Below, in pieces: positions 16,137 to 27,951 of a stretch of 64,000 nucleotides of DNA. The stretch lies in the NCBI GenBank assembly GCA_024640085.1, contig JAHEFR010000008.1, positions 1 through 64,000 of the forward strand. The letters run 5' to 3'. Position 1 is the first letter of the stretch, and every line of letters starts with the position of its first letter. A program made the translations under genes and the position numbers. Origin of the DNA: Gammaproteobacteria bacterium. Its GTDB lineage: Bacteria; Pseudomonadota; Gammaproteobacteria; Steroidobacterales; XN24. The notes below the pieces were generated by a model. That model saw only the letters and a program-made list of their open reading frames with translations. It had not been told where the DNA came from and searched no databases.

Positions 16137-17531
16137 TCAGTCTTCGATCCCGAGGTCACGGATCTTTCGGGTCAGGGTGTTTCGGCCCCAGCCCAGCAGC
16201 TTCGCCGCATTCTGACGGTGTCCCCGGGATTGCACCAAAGCTGCCTGGATCAGCACCCGTTCGAATTCCGGCTGCGCCTGATCGAGAAGCCCGACGCTTC
16301 CCGCCTTGAGCTGCATCGCCGCCCATGCTCTCAGGCCCTCGGACCACTCTGGATGGGAGCTGGCCCGCTCGGTCCCGCCGAATTCCCTGGGCAGATCTTC
16401 TATCTGGATTTCCCGCCCGGGGGCCGTGACGGTCAGCCTGCGGCAGAGGTTGACCAGCTGCCGGACGTTACCCGGCCAATCGAATGCAGTCAGCACCTCG
16501 AGGCATTCTGGGGTCAGGGTCTTGGTGGCGACGCCCAGTTCGGAGGCGGCCACCCCCAGGTAGTGAGTCAACAGGAGGGGCACGTCTTCCCGATGCTTGC
16601 GCAGCGCGGGCGTTTCGATTCGCATGACATTGAGCCGATGGAAAAGGTCCTCCCGGAACGTGCCCTCCGCCACGCGCTTGTCGAGATCGTGATGGGTCGC
16701 GGCGACAACCCGGACATCAACGCTGATCGGTCTCTGTCCGCCGACGCGGTAGAACTCTCCCTCCGCCAGGACTCTCAGCAACCGGGTCTGCAATGCGGCG
16801 GGCATGTCACCGATCTCGTCCAGAAAAAGGGTGCCGCCATCTGCCTGTTCGAAACGACCCGTCCGGGTGGCGTCGGCGCCCGTAAATGCGCCGCGCTCGT
16901 GGCCGAAGAGTTCCGACTCCAGCAGTTCCGAAGGGATCGCCGAGGTGTTCAGGGCGATGAAGGGCCGCCCTGCCCGTGGGCTGTTTTCGTGGACTGCCCG
17001 GGCCACCAGTTCCTTGCCTGTTCCGGACTCGCCGATGATCAGCACGGTCATACTCGAGCGGGACAGCCGGCCGATGGCCCGGAACACCTCCTGCATCCGG
17101 GGCGCCTGTCCGATGAGCATGGGGTACCCGTCTCGGGTGGCCGGGGCCGGTTTCGGGCGGCTTTCCTTTGCCGCCCTTTCCACGAGGGCGACAGCTTCGT
17201 CCACGTCGAAGGGCTTGGGGAGATACTCGAACGCACCGCCACGGTAGGCTGCTACGGTACTGTCCAGGTCGGAGTGAGCCGTGACCACGATGACCGGGAG
17301 GTCCGGGTGAGTACCCCGGAGTTCGGCAAGCAGCTCGATGCCGTCCACATCAGGCATGCGGACATCCGTCACCAGCACGTCGGGGACCTGGCCGGGGAGA
17401 GCGGCGCGGAACTCGGCGCCACTACCAAACCCGCGGCAGTGCATCCCGGCGCCTTCGAGGGCCTTCGTCAGCACCCAGCGGATAGCCTCGTCGTCATCCA
17501 GCACCCAGACGTTAAGCGGTCTGTCCGTCAT
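16137..17531 (-). CDS. ntrC: Nitrogen regulation response regulator NtrC
   Basis: 464 residues. Receiver domain with phosphorylation site Asp56 (VTDVRMPDVDG). Sigma-54 AAA+ domain with Walker A GESGTGKE, GAFTGA loop (ERGAFTGADA), and Walker B LFLDEIGD. C-terminal Fis-type helix-turn-helix (RQNAAKLLGWGRNTLTRKI). It activates sigma-54 promoters under nitrogen limitation; a matching site lies upstream of glnA (20859-20875). Overlaps the ntrB end by 20 bp. Confidence 0.96.
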   Translation of the reverse strand: MTDRPLNVWVLDDDEAIRWVLTKALEGAGMHCRGFGSGAEFRAALPGQVPDVLVTDVRMPDVDGIELLAELRGTHPDLPVIVVTAHSDLDSTVAAYRGGAFEYLPKPFDVDEAVALVERAAKESRPKPAPATRDGYPMLIGQAPRMQEVFRAIGRLSRSSMTVLIIGESGTGKELVARAVHENSPRAGRPFIALNTSAIPSELLESELFGHERGAFTGADATRTGRFEQADGGTLFLDEIGDMPAALQTRLLRVLAEGEFYRVGGQRPISVDVRVVAATHHDLDKRVAEGTFREDLFHRLNVMRIETPALRKHREDVPLLLTHYLGVAASELGVATKTLTPECLEVLTAFDWPGNVRQLVNLCRRLTVTAPGREIQIEDLPREFGGTERASSHPEWSEGLRAWAAMQLKAGSVGLLDQAQPEFERVLIQAALVQSRGHRQNAAKLLGWGRNTLTRKIRDLGIED

Positions 17532-18600
17532 TGGACTCCTCGAGCGGGAACAGCATTTGGAAAACGGTTCTCCCGGCGCGGCTCGTATACTCGATTAACC
17601 CGCCCTGCCGAGTCACCAGATTCTGCGCCAGTGCCAGCCCCAGGCCGGTCCCACCGAGGCGTCCCGTGATCAGCGGGTAGAACAGCGTCTCCCTCAGGGC
17701 TTCGGGGACACCCGGGCCGTTGTCTTCTATCTCCACGCAGGCTACAAGTCGATGCTGCCGGGTGCCGATGGTGTAATGGGTCAGTGCGCGGGTGCGGAAC
17801 ACGATTCGGCCTTCCTCGCCCAGCACCTGCATCGCGTTCCGCGCCAGATTCAGCATGGCCTGGATGACCTGGGCCCGATCCAGTCGTACATGCGGAAGAC
17901 TTGGATCGTAGTCGCGCTCGATGAGGAGCGCGTCCGGGCCCTCGGCTCGCGTCAGGGTGTATACGTGCTCAACGACCTCGTGGATATTCAAACGCTCCAG
18001 CGTCGGCGGGGTGCCAGGGCCCATCATCGTCGTGGCCAGGCTGGCCAGCCTGTCCGCCTCGCGGATGATGATCCGCGTGTACTCCCGCTGGGCCTCGTCG
18101 CCGAGGCGCTTGTGGAGCAGTTGAGCCGCCCCTCGTATGCCGCCGAGAGGATTGCGGATTTCGTGCGCTAGCTGACGGACGATGCTGCGTCCGACGTCGA
18201 GTTGCGACAACAAGGCGCTCTCTCGGCTGATACGCAGCCGTCTGCTCGCGTCAGTCAGTTCCATCACCAGTCTGCCTGCATCGAAGTCTCCCGCCTCGCT
18301 AACGGTGCAGTCCAGGACTGCCGGCTCGCTCGTCGGCAGGGGGATGTGCAGAGTCAGCTCCCGGCGTGCAAACGGTTCACCGGTATCGATCGCCCGCTGC
18401 AGGAAGGGGCGAAACGAAGACAGGGACGGAACGGCTGCGTCGATGATCTGGCCCTGCAGGCGCTGCCTGCTGATGCCGAGCAGTTGCTCAGCTGCGGGAT
18501 TCAGGTAGACGACCCGCAAATCCCCGTCGAGCAAAACCAACCCGGTAGACAGATTGTCGGCCAGCCTCGCGGGCAGGGAACCGGTGGCTGGGTCGGGCAC
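17512..18600 (-). CDS. ntrB: Nitrogen sensor histidine kinase NtrB
   Basis: 362 residues from a GTG at 18600. An N-terminal PAS domain (LADNLSTGLVLLDGDLRVVY) is followed by the H-box QLAHEIRNPLGGIRGAAQLL and ATPase motifs N (NLARNAMQ), G1 (DNGPGVP) and G2 (GGTGLGLALAQN). It phosphorylates NtrC and in relatives is controlled by PII; it is cytoplasmic, with no membrane helix. The open frame extends far upstream, but homology begins at this GTG. No strong ribosome site is seen, and a TTG at 18619 is an alternative. Confidence 0.92.
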   Translation of the reverse strand: MPDPATGSLPARLADNLSTGLVLLDGDLRVVYLNPAAEQLLGISRQRLQGQIIDAAVPSLSSFRPFLQRAIDTGEPFARRELTLHIPLPTSEPAVLDCTVSEAGDFDAGRLVMELTDASRRLRISRESALLSQLDVGRSIVRQLAHEIRNPLGGIRGAAQLLHKRLGDEAQREYTRIIIREADRLASLATTMMGPGTPPTLERLNIHEVVEHVYTLTRAEGPDALLIERDYDPSLPHVRLDRAQVIQAMLNLARNAMQVLGEEGRIVFRTRALTHYTIGTRQHRLVACVEIEDNGPGVPEALRETLFYPLITGRLGGTGLGLALAQNLVTRQGGLIEYTSRAGRTVFQMLFPLEESNDGQTA

Positions 18601-18614
18601 GATGTGTCCCGAGA

Positions 18615-19181
18615 TCAACCGCGGGGGCGGGGACGGGGGCTCGGTGTCGGTCCGGTCGGAGGATTGGCCACGGAGGTCTGCTGGACGTAGAAGCGCACAG
18701 TCTGACTGCTGCCGAGTTCCTGGCCACCGGAACCGCGCACGGCGGCCCGGAGCGTGTGCATGCCCCGATAAACCTTGTCGATGGTGAAGCTGGTGGCGCC
18801 AGCCGGGACACCCGCCACGGGCTGGCCGTCCAGATACAGCGCCAGCCGGTGGCCGCGCTGAATACTCGGCTGCACAGAAATTTGCACGTCGAGAAATCCC
18901 TCGTTGTTCCAGATCGTCTCGTCCGGCTGTGGCCGCTGGATCGATACGGATTCGTAGGCGGCGCCGGTCCCCGACGCCTCGGTGTCCGTCCCCGACCCCT
19001 CCGCCGCGGTCGGCGGCGGTGAGGCGAATTGCGTGGTCTGGACAGAGCCCAGCACCACCCGCTCGGCACCCGGATGGTACACGTCCGAATAATTCACCAC
19101 GCCATCCTCGTCCACCCAGCGATATGTGTCCGCGTGGGCGGCCAACGAGATCAGCAATATCAGAGCAATGAACCAGCGCAT
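18615..19181 (-). CDS. DUF4124 domain periplasmic protein
   Basis: 188 residues. Signal peptide (WFIALILLISLAAHA), then the DUF4124 signature DTYRWVDEDGVVNYSDVYHPGAERV. A low-complexity Thr/Ser/Gly/Ala linker (~residues 55-75) leads to an Ig-like beta domain (VQISVQPSIQRGHRLALYLDG). The C-terminus is Pro/Arg rich. Such genes are often placed between glnA and ntrB in gammaproteobacteria, but their role is unknown. It ends 14 bp before ntrB. Confidence 0.82.
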   Translation of the reverse strand: MRWFIALILLISLAAHADTYRWVDEDGVVNYSDVYHPGAERVVLGSVQTTQFASPPPTAAEGSGTDTEASGTGAAYESVSIQRPQPDETIWNNEGFLDVQISVQPSIQRGHRLALYLDGQPVAGVPAGATSFTIDKVYRGMHTLRAAVRGSGGQELGSSQTVRFYVQQTSVANPPTGPTPSPRPRPRG

Positions 19182-19232
19182 CCGGCCTTCCCGAAACCCT
19201 GTTGCCTGTAAGAATAGCCACTGGTCGTCCGG

Positions 19233-19265
19233 AAACAAAGACGGCGGGGATCAGACCCCGCCGTC
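19233..19265 (-). terminator. Rho-independent terminator after glnA
   Basis: GACGGCGGGG and CCCCGCCGTC form a perfect 10-bp stem with a 6-base loop (19240-19265). On the minus strand the stem is followed by TTTGTTTCC. It lies 21 bp after the glnA stop, so it should end or reduce transcription before DUF4124-ntrBC. Confidence 0.8.
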
Positions 19266-19286
19266 GCCGGCACCTTGCTCTGAGCG

Positions 19287-20696
19287 TCAGAGGCTGTAGT
19301 ACATGTCGAATTCGACCGGGTGCGTGGTCATCCGCAACCTGGTGACGTCGCCCATCTTGAGGTTGATATAGGCATCGATAACGTCGTCGGTAAACACCCC
19401 GCCAGCCTTGAGGAAATCCCGATCGTTGTCGAGGGAATTCAGCGCTTCCTCCAGGGAATAGCAGACTTCGGGGATGCCCACGGACTCTTCCGGCTTCAGA
19501 TCGTAAAGGTCCTTGTCCAGGGGATCGCCCGGGTGGATCTTGTTCTGGATGCCGTCCAGGCCCGCCATCATCATGGCGGTAAACGCGAAATAGGGATTGG
19601 CCGTGGAGTCGGGGAAACGGACCTCGACGCGGCGACCCTTCGGGTTGGCGATATACGGTACCCGTACCGAAGCGGACCGGTTCCGCGCGGAATAAGCCAG
19701 CTTGACCGGCGCTTCGAAGCCTGGCACCAGCCGCTTGTAGCTGTTGGTGGAGGCATTGGTGAACGCATTGATAGCCTTGGCATGCTTGATGACACCGCCG
19801 ATATAGAACAGCGCTGTCTCTGACAAGCCGCCATAGCCGTCGCCGCTGAACAGGTTCTTGCCGTCCTTGCCCAGTGACTGATGGACGTGCATTCCATTGC
19901 CGTTGTCGCCGACCAGCGGTTTCGGCATGAATGTGGCGGTCTTGCCGTATGCCTGGGCCACGTTCATGACCACGTACTTCAGGATCTGGACCTCGTCCGC
20001 TTTCCGTACCAGCGAGTTGAAGGCCACGCCGATTTCGCACTGGCCCGCCGTTGCCACCTCGTGGTGGTGAACTTCCGGTTTCTGGCCCATCTCTTCCAGG
20101 ACCCGGCACATTTCCGACCGCAGGTCGTGCAGCGAATCCACCGGGGGAACCGGGAAGTAGCCGCCCTTGACACCCGGGCGGTGCCCGAGGTTTCCATCGG
20201 GATAGACCTTCTCGGAGTTCCAACCGGCCTCCGAAGAATCAATCTCGTAATGAGCGCCGCGCATCTCAGCGCCCCATCGCACGTTGTCGAAAATGAAGAA
20301 TTCATTCTCGGGACCGAAGTAGGCCGTGTCGGCGATACCGGAGGACTTGAGATACGCCTCGGCGCGCCTGGCAAGCGATCGCGGATCCCGCTCGTAGCCC
20401 TGCATGGTATTGGGCTCGATGACGTCACAGGTCACGTTCAGCGTCGTCTCCTCTGAGAACGGATCGAGCGCTGCCGTCGACGTATCGGGCATCAGGATCA
20501 TGTCCGACTCGGCGATACTCTTCCAGCCAGCGATCGAAGATCCATCGAACATCTTGCCGTCCTCGAAGAAATCCTCGTCTATCTGGCTGGTCGGGATGGT
20601 GACATGCTGCTCCTTGCCCTTGGTGTCTGTGAAGCGAAGATCGACGAACTTCACTTCCTTGTCATTGATCAGGTTGATTACTTCACCCGCGCTCAT
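19287..20696 (-). CDS. glnA: Glutamine synthetase, type I
   Basis: 469 residues, the usual GSI-beta length. Seen: [22 protein letters not shown], the ATP motif [37 protein letters not shown], and the adenylylation site in [11 protein letters not shown] (Tyr398). It makes glutamine from glutamate, ammonia and ATP. The Tyr site implies GlnE control. Transcription probably depends on sigma-54 and NtrC through the sites at 20781-20796 and 20859-20875. Confidence 0.98.
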   Translation of the reverse strand: MSAGEVINLINDKEVKFVDLRFTDTKGKEQHVTIPTSQIDEDFFEDGKMFDGSSIAGWKSIAESDMILMPDTSTAALDPFSEETTLNVTCDVIEPNTMQGYERDPRSLARRAEAYLKSSGIADTAYFGPENEFFIFDNVRWGAEMRGAHYEIDSSEAGWNSEKVYPDGNLGHRPGVKGGYFPVPPVDSLHDLRSEMCRVLEEMGQKPEVHHHEVATAGQCEIGVAFNSLVRKADEVQILKYVVMNVAQAYGKTATFMPKPLVGDNGNGMHVHQSLGKDGKNLFSGDGYGGLSETALFYIGGVIKHAKAINAFTNASTNSYKRLVPGFEAPVKLAYSARNRSASVRVPYIANPKGRRVEVRFPDSTANPYFAFTAMMMAGLDGIQNKIHPGDPLDKDLYDLKPEESVGIPEVCYSLEEALNSLDNDRDFLKAGGVFTDDVIDAYINLKMGDVTRLRMTTHPVEFDMYYSL

Positions 20697-20780
20697 GAAG
20701 GTCCCTCCGAAGGAGTCGATGTAAAAATATCCGTCCCCCCGGCTGTATCCACGGGAGGACGGTCGCTATAAGGCTGGCTA

Positions 20781-20796
20781 AGCACGAATCATGCCA
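20781..20796 (-). promoter_or_regulatory. Sigma-54 promoter of glnA
   Basis: On the minus strand TGGCATGATTCGTGCT matches the TGGCAC-N5-TTGCT consensus, with the invariant GG and GC separated by exactly 10 bases. It would start transcription about 70-75 bases before the glnA ATG. Supported by an NtrC-like palindrome upstream and by ntrBC downstream. Confidence 0.85.
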
Positions 20797-20858
20797 CTCG
20801 CCGAGACGAGCCCGCAGTCTCGATCCAGAGGCATCCGGCCCGTGACAGTCGGATCGGC

Positions 20859-20875
20859 GGCACCAGCTTGGTGCA
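20859..20875. promoter_or_regulatory. NtrC binding site
   Basis: GGCACCAGCTTGGTGCA (reverse TGCACCAAGCTGGTGCC) fits the NtrC consensus TGCACCA-N3-TGGTGCA at all but one position. It lies 63 bp upstream of the glnA sigma-54 site, a normal enhancer distance. A weaker half-matching copy (GCACCATTCTAGACC) is at 20891-20905. Confidence 0.82.
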
Positions 20876-20909
20876 CTCCGCCGATCTATCGCACCATTCT
20901 AGACCCATC

Positions 20910-20934
20910 TGCCCCGGCATGCTCTGCCGGGGCA
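20910..20934. repeat. Perfect 10-bp inverted repeat between glnA and glyQ
   Basis: TGCCCCGGCA and TGCCGGGGCA are separated by 5 bases. It sits between the NtrC sites and the glyQ TATAAT (20946-20951). No T-tract follows on either strand, so it is more like an operator or an insulating hairpin than a classic terminator. Confidence 0.45.
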
Positions 20935-20945
20935 CGGCGTTCCGC

Positions 20946-20951
20946 TATAAT
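20946..20951 (+). promoter_or_regulatory. Probable -10 box of glyQS
   Basis: A consensus TATAAT 43 bp before the glyQ ATG. No good -35 hexamer is visible at 16-18 bp upstream (TCTGCC), where the right arm of the 20910-20934 inverted repeat lies. Confidence 0.5.
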
Positions 20952-20993
20952 GCCGCGCGTTTTCCCGCTTCGCGGCCAGTCAGGGCCACACTC

Positions 20994-21938
20994 ATGACCG
21001 AGCATCGGCTTCCCGAGCCTCCGCCCACCTTCCAAGGCCTTCTGCTTACCCTGCAGTCGTACTGGGCGAATCGCGGATGTGTCCTCCTGCAGCCCTACGA
21101 CATGGAGATGGGCGCAGGGACCTTTCACCCGGCGACATTCCTCAGATCCATCGGCCCGGAGCCCTGGAGCGCTGCGTATGTCCAGCCGTGCCGGCGGCCC
21201 ACGGACGGCCGTTACGGAGATAACCCGTTCCGACTTCAGCATTACTACCAGTATCAGGTAGTTATCAAGCCTTCTCCGGATGATTTCCAGGACCTCTACC
21301 TGGACTCCTTGCGGGAACTGGGCATCAATCCACTCGTCCACGATATCCGCTTTGTGGAAGATAACTGGGAGTCCCCGACCCTGGGTGCCTGGGGTCTCGG
21401 CTGGGAGGTGTGGCTGAACGGCATGGAAATCACGCAGTTCACCTATTTCCAGCAGGTGGGCGGCCTGGACTGCCGGCCGGTGACTGGCGAGATCACCTAC
21501 GGCCTGGAACGGATAGCGATGTATCTTCAGGGTGTGGAGAGCATCTTCGACCTGACCTGGGCCGACGGCCCGCTGGGTCGGGTGAGCTACGGGGACGTCT
21601 ATCACCAGAACGAGGTGGAGATGTCCGCCTACAACTTCGAGCATGCAATAGTAGACGAACTGTTCCATCGATTTTCCGCCTGCGAGCAGGCCTGCACGGA
21701 ACTGCTCGCAGCTGGACTGGCGCTGCCTGCTTACGAGCAGGTCCTGGCGGCGTCACACTCCTTCAATCTTCTCGACTCCCGGCATGCGATCTCTGTGACC
21801 GAGCGGCAACGGTACATACTGCGGGTGCGGGCGATGGCGAGGAGCGTCGCCGAGGCCTATTACGCGAGCCGCGAAGCTCTGGGCTTCCCGATGCTCGGGA
21901 ACGGCGGCCAGGCGCCGGGAGCCGCGAGCCATGGATGA
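20994..21938 (+). CDS. glyQ: Glycyl-tRNA synthetase alpha subunit
   Basis: 314 residues. Class II synthetase motifs: [51 protein letters not shown] and [18 protein letters not shown] in separate blocks. The alpha subunit holds the catalytic core; beta supplies tRNA recognition. The ATG at 20994 follows TATAAT. It overlaps glyS by 8 bp. Confidence 0.97.
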   Translation: MTEHRLPEPPPTFQGLLLTLQSYWANRGCVLLQPYDMEMGAGTFHPATFLRSIGPEPWSAAYVQPCRRPTDGRYGDNPFRLQHYYQYQVVIKPSPDDFQDLYLDSLRELGINPLVHDIRFVEDNWESPTLGAWGLGWEVWLNGMEITQFTYFQQVGGLDCRPVTGEITYGLERIAMYLQGVESIFDLTWADGPLGRVSYGDVYHQNEVEMSAYNFEHAIVDELFHRFSACEQACTELLAAGLALPAYEQVLAASHSFNLLDSRHAISVTERQRYILRVRAMARSVAEAYYASREALGFPMLGNGGQAPGAASHG

Positions 21939-24018
21939 GCCCCGTGACTTCCTTATCGAGATCGGCACGGAGGAGTTGCCGCCCAGGGCGCTGAATCCGT
22001 TGTCCCTGGCCTTCCGGGATGGCCTGGGGCGGGGGCTCGCGCGAGCATCGCTGGCGTTCGACAAGGTGGTCGGATTCGCCACGCCTCGACGTCTTGCGGT
22101 CAAGGTGCATCGCCTGGCGCGATGCCAGTCCGACAGGGAGATCGAGCGCCGTGGACCGCCGGTCACGGCTGCCCTTGACGCGGACGGGCAACCTACCCGG
22201 GCCGGTACGAAGTTCGCGGAGAGCTGCGGTGTGCCCTTCGAATCGCTGGCAAGGCTGGAGACGGGCAAGGGTACGTACGTTGTTTTCAGGGGGACCGAAC
22301 ACGGCAGGCAGGCTTCAGAAATCCTGCCCGATGTGATCGACCAGGCGCTTGCGAATCTGCCTGTCCCGAAGCGAATGCGCTGGGGAAGCAAGGAATTCGA
22401 GTTCGTCCGTCCGGTCCATTGGGTTCTCGCTCTGCTCGGCGACGAGGTATTGCCCCTGGAGCTGTTCGACATCCCGGCCGGTCGCGAGACCCGGGGACAC
22501 AGGTTTCACGCTCCCGGGCCCATCTCCGTGGCCGACGCTGGTGAGTATCCCGCCATCCTCGAGCAACGCGGCAAGGTCATTGCCGACTTCGACGCCCGGC
22601 GCGATCTCGTGGCGAGACTCGTGGCCGACACGGCGGCCGAATCGGGGGGCACACCCCTGTACGACCCATCGTTGCTGGACGAGGTCACTTCCCTGGTGGA
22701 GTGGCCGACGGCAGTGGCCGGGCAATTCGAAGACCGGTTTCTCGATCTGCCGCGGGAGGTCCTCGTGTCCACGCTGCAGGCCCACCAGCGCTACTTCCCC
22801 GTGGAAGGCGAGGGTGGCCTGCTTCTACCGCGCTTTATCGCTATCGCCAATCTGGAGAGCCTTGATCCCGGCAAGGTTCGGGAGGGCAATGAGCGAGTCG
22901 TGCGGCCGAGACTCAGCGACGCGGGATTCTTCTGGGACACGGACCGCAAGAAGCCGCTGTCTTCACGTGCTCCGGATCTGGCCCACGTGGTTTTCCAGAG
23001 GAAGCTCGGCTCCCTGGCAGACAGGTCCGGCCGGGTCGAGCGACTCGCCACGGAAATCGCCGGTGCTCTCGGCCGGGACACCAGTCCCGTCGCGCGTGCG
23101 GCCAGGCTGGCGAAGTGCGATCTCCTGACGGACATGGTCGGCGAATTTCCGGACCTCCAGGGCGTCATGGGACGGCACTACGCCCTTCATGATAAGGAGC
23201 CGGAGGAGGTAGCCGGGGCGATCGAGGAACAGTACCTGCCCCGATTCGCCGGCGACAGTATTCCGGCTACTGTGACAGGACAGATCCTGTCACTGGCCGA
23301 CAAACTGGACCTGCTGACCGGCATTTTCTCCATCGGCGAGAAGCCCTCAGGCACCAAGGACCCGTTCGGGCTGCGCAGGGCGGCCCTGGGTTGCCTGCGC
23401 ATATTCATCGAGGGAAACCTGGAGTTGACGCTGCAGGACCTGTTGATAGCCGCAGCCTCACGGCAGCCGGGAGCAGGCGACGCGCCGGCAGTGGCCGGGG
23501 AGGTCCTGGGCTATCTAATGGAACGGTTGAAGGCGTTCTATTGCGATGGCGCAGCCGGCATCCGGGTACCGACTGAAGTCTTCGAATCCGTCCACGCCAA
23601 TCAGCCGGCCTCTGTCCTCGATTTGCACCGTCGCGTTGAAGCCGTGCTCCAGTTCATCGAGCTGCCGGCGGCAATCAGTCTTTCAGCGGCCAACAAGCGG
23701 GTCGCAAACATCCTGCGGCAGGCCGGCGTGTCGGAACCCGGACTCGTGGATCCCGACAGGCTTGTGCAAGCGGAGGAGAAATCGCTATTCGAAGGCCTGG
23801 TCAGTTTGCGCGCCGAGGTCGAACCCCTACTTGCCGACAAGAATTATCGCGCTGCCCTCGAAGGGCTGGCGTCTCTTCGTGAGACCGTGGATGCATTCTT
23901 CGACAAGGTTATGGTGATGGATGACGATCGGGACCTGAGAAGCAACCGGCTTGCGCTGCTCAGCCAGATGCGCGACCTGTTCCTCTGCGTCGCAGACCTT
24001 TCCAAGCTCGGCGGTTAG
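21931..24018 (+). CDS. glyS: Glycyl-tRNA synthetase beta subunit
   Basis: 695 residues, the usual size. Begins with [16 protein letters not shown]. Seen further on: [16 protein letters not shown]-type block, [36 protein letters not shown] (HD-like domain), [13 protein letters not shown] and the C-terminal anticodon-binding-like DALALP-type region [18 protein letters not shown]. Works as alpha2beta2 with GlyQ. Ends 5 bp before gmhB. Confidence 0.96.
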   Translation: MDEPRDFLIEIGTEELPPRALNPLSLAFRDGLGRGLARASLAFDKVVGFATPRRLAVKVHRLARCQSDREIERRGPPVTAALDADGQPTRAGTKFAESCGVPFESLARLETGKGTYVVFRGTEHGRQASEILPDVIDQALANLPVPKRMRWGSKEFEFVRPVHWVLALLGDEVLPLELFDIPAGRETRGHRFHAPGPISVADAGEYPAILEQRGKVIADFDARRDLVARLVADTAAESGGTPLYDPSLLDEVTSLVEWPTAVAGQFEDRFLDLPREVLVSTLQAHQRYFPVEGEGGLLLPRFIAIANLESLDPGKVREGNERVVRPRLSDAGFFWDTDRKKPLSSRAPDLAHVVFQRKLGSLADRSGRVERLATEIAGALGRDTSPVARAARLAKCDLLTDMVGEFPDLQGVMGRHYALHDKEPEEVAGAIEEQYLPRFAGDSIPATVTGQILSLADKLDLLTGIFSIGEKPSGTKDPFGLRRAALGCLRIFIEGNLELTLQDLLIAAASRQPGAGDAPAVAGEVLGYLMERLKAFYCDGAAGIRVPTEVFESVHANQPASVLDLHRRVEAVLQFIELPAAISLSAANKRVANILRQAGVSEPGLVDPDRLVQAEEKSLFEGLVSLRAEVEPLLADKNYRAALEGLASLRETVDAFFDKVMVMDDDRDLRSNRLALLSQMRDLFLCVADLSKLGG

Positions 24019-24023
24019 TCCAG

Positions 24024-24566
24024 GTGGCCGTGATCATCCTGGACCGGGACGGCGTCATCAACCGGGACCGCCCGGATTTCATCAAGTCTCCGGAGCAATG
24101 GCAGCCGTTGCCGGGCAGTCTCGAGGCCATCGCCAGACTGTGCGCCGCGGGATTCCAGGTTGCCATCGCCAGCAACCAATCGGGTATCGGCCGGGGCTTG
24201 TTCGATCATTCGGACCTGGCGGCCATCCACGGAAAAATGCTGGCGGCGGTCACCGCTGCCGGCGGCAAGATCTCAGCTATCGAGATCTGCCCGCACCAGC
24301 CCGAGGACGGCTGTGATTGCCGCAAGCCCGGCCCCGGCCTGCTGCAGCGGATCGCCAGGCGCCTCCGAATCGATCTGACCGGTGTGCCGTGCATCGGTGA
24401 TTCGCGCCGGGATATCGACGCTGCCCTCGCCGTGGGTGCCAGGCCTATGCTCGTCCTGACCGGCAATGGCAAAGCCACGCTCGAATCCGGCCTGCCGGCC
24501 GAAATCGGGATATTTGCCGATCTCGCTTCGGCCGCGGATCAATTGATAAGGGACCAGCAGCAGTGA
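24024..24566 (+). CDS. gmhB: D-glycero-beta-D-manno-heptose 1,7-bisphosphate 7-phosphatase
   Basis: 180 residues from a GTG. HAD phosphatase motif I LDRDGVINRD, SNQSGIGRG (motif II) and IGDSRRDIDAALAVGA (motif IV). The zinc-binding loop C-P-H-Q..GCDC identifies GmhB. It removes the 7-phosphate in LPS heptose synthesis, so the cell is expected to make an inner core with heptose. Overlaps plsC start by 4 bp. Confidence 0.92.
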   Translation: MAVIILDRDGVINRDRPDFIKSPEQWQPLPGSLEAIARLCAAGFQVAIASNQSGIGRGLFDHSDLAAIHGKMLAAVTAAGGKISAIEICPHQPEDGCDCRKPGPGLLQRIARRLRIDLTGVPCIGDSRRDIDAALAVGARPMLVLTGNGKATLESGLPAEIGIFADLASAADQLIRDQQQ

Positions 24567-25303
24567 TCTGGCTCAGATCGCTCGTTTACACGATCCTCCT
24601 GTTCCTGTCGGTGCTGGTGTATTCCCTGGCGGTGGTAACCAGTGCCGCCTTCGGCCCACTGTATCCGTTCGCCATGGCCAGGGGGTGGGCGTCGTGCAAC
24701 TTCTGGCTGCTGCGGACGATCTGCCGCCTGACCTGGTCGGTGGAGGGTACGGAGAACATCCCGGAACGGAATGCCATCGTCTATATCAAGCACCAGTCCG
24801 TTTTCGAGACCATGTGGCCGTTCATACAATTCCCCGTGACGGCCTTCGTGCTGAAGCGGGAACTGATGGTCATCCCGATCCTGGGCTGGGCGTTACGTAT
24901 GATAGAGCCTATCGCCATCAACCGAAGCGCCGGCGGATCCGCGGTCAGGCAGGTTGTCCGCCAGGGCCGGCAACGGCTGGCCGCCGGCCGCTGGGTCATC
25001 ATCTATCCGGAAGGGACCCGCGTGCCTCCGGGCACCACTCGCAAGTACGGCTTGAGCGGCGCCCTGCTGGCTTCCGAGACCGGCTACGGGATTCTTCCCG
25101 TGGCACACAATGCCGGGGATTTCTGGCCCCGGCGTGGTCTGCGCAAGCGGACTGGTCACATCCGTATCGTCATCGGTCCCGCCATCGATCCTGACGGTAA
25201 GTCCCCCGCAGAGATCAATCGGGAAGCCCAGACCTGGATCGAGGGCACGATGGCAAGAATCAGCAAGAGTTACCCGGCCAACACAGAGTTGGGTGCGAAC
25301 TGA
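24563..25303 (+). CDS. plsC: 1-acyl-sn-glycerol-3-phosphate acyltransferase
   Basis: 246 residues from a GTG. N-terminal membrane helix (~residues 8-30). Acyltransferase motif I is IKHQSVFETMW (H-x4-E, the variant seen in this bacterial subfamily in place of H-x4-D), motif III YPEGTR, and motif IV ILPVAHNAG. It acylates lysophosphatidate at the inner membrane. Last gene of glyQS-gmhB-plsC. Converges on gyrB. Confidence 0.92.
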   Translation: MIWLRSLVYTILLFLSVLVYSLAVVTSAAFGPLYPFAMARGWASCNFWLLRTICRLTWSVEGTENIPERNAIVYIKHQSVFETMWPFIQFPVTAFVLKRELMVIPILGWALRMIEPIAINRSAGGSAVRQVVRQGRQRLAAGRWVIIYPEGTRVPPGTTRKYGLSGALLASETGYGILPVAHNAGDFWPRRGLRKRTGHIRIVIGPAIDPDGKSPAEINREAQTWIEGTMARISKSYPANTELGAN

Positions 25304-25414
25304 CGCGATCTCCGTCGAAATAGCCTATAAGTTCCGGTATCCGGCGGTTGAATTACCACAACTCTGTCGACTGCCGCTGATGTACGTTGAAAAGACGCTG
25401 CCCAGCCATCCGTT

Positions 25415-25432
25415 GGGGCCGTTTCCGGCCCC
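25415..25432. repeat. Inverted repeat between convergent plsC and gyrB
   Basis: GGGGCCG and CGGCCCC pair over 7 bp with loop TTTC. It sits in the 199-bp gap where the two operons converge, so it may help termination. It has no following T-tract on either strand, and nothing else is recognised in the gap. Confidence 0.35.
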
Positions 25433-25502
25433 CGTACTAACTCGTAAGGGCACCTAAAAGCGTCGATTACGCGTCGAATTGAGGCGAAAATCCGGGAACG
25501 CG

Positions 25503-27935
<2,433 letters not shown>

Positions 27936-27951
27936 TTAAAAAATCGGCTCA

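Noticed and set aside
18601-20223. N-terminal extension of ntrB (to 903 residues)
   Set aside because: It is antisense-frame read-through over DUF4124 and glnA on the same strand but in another frame; NtrB homology begins at the GTG at 18600.
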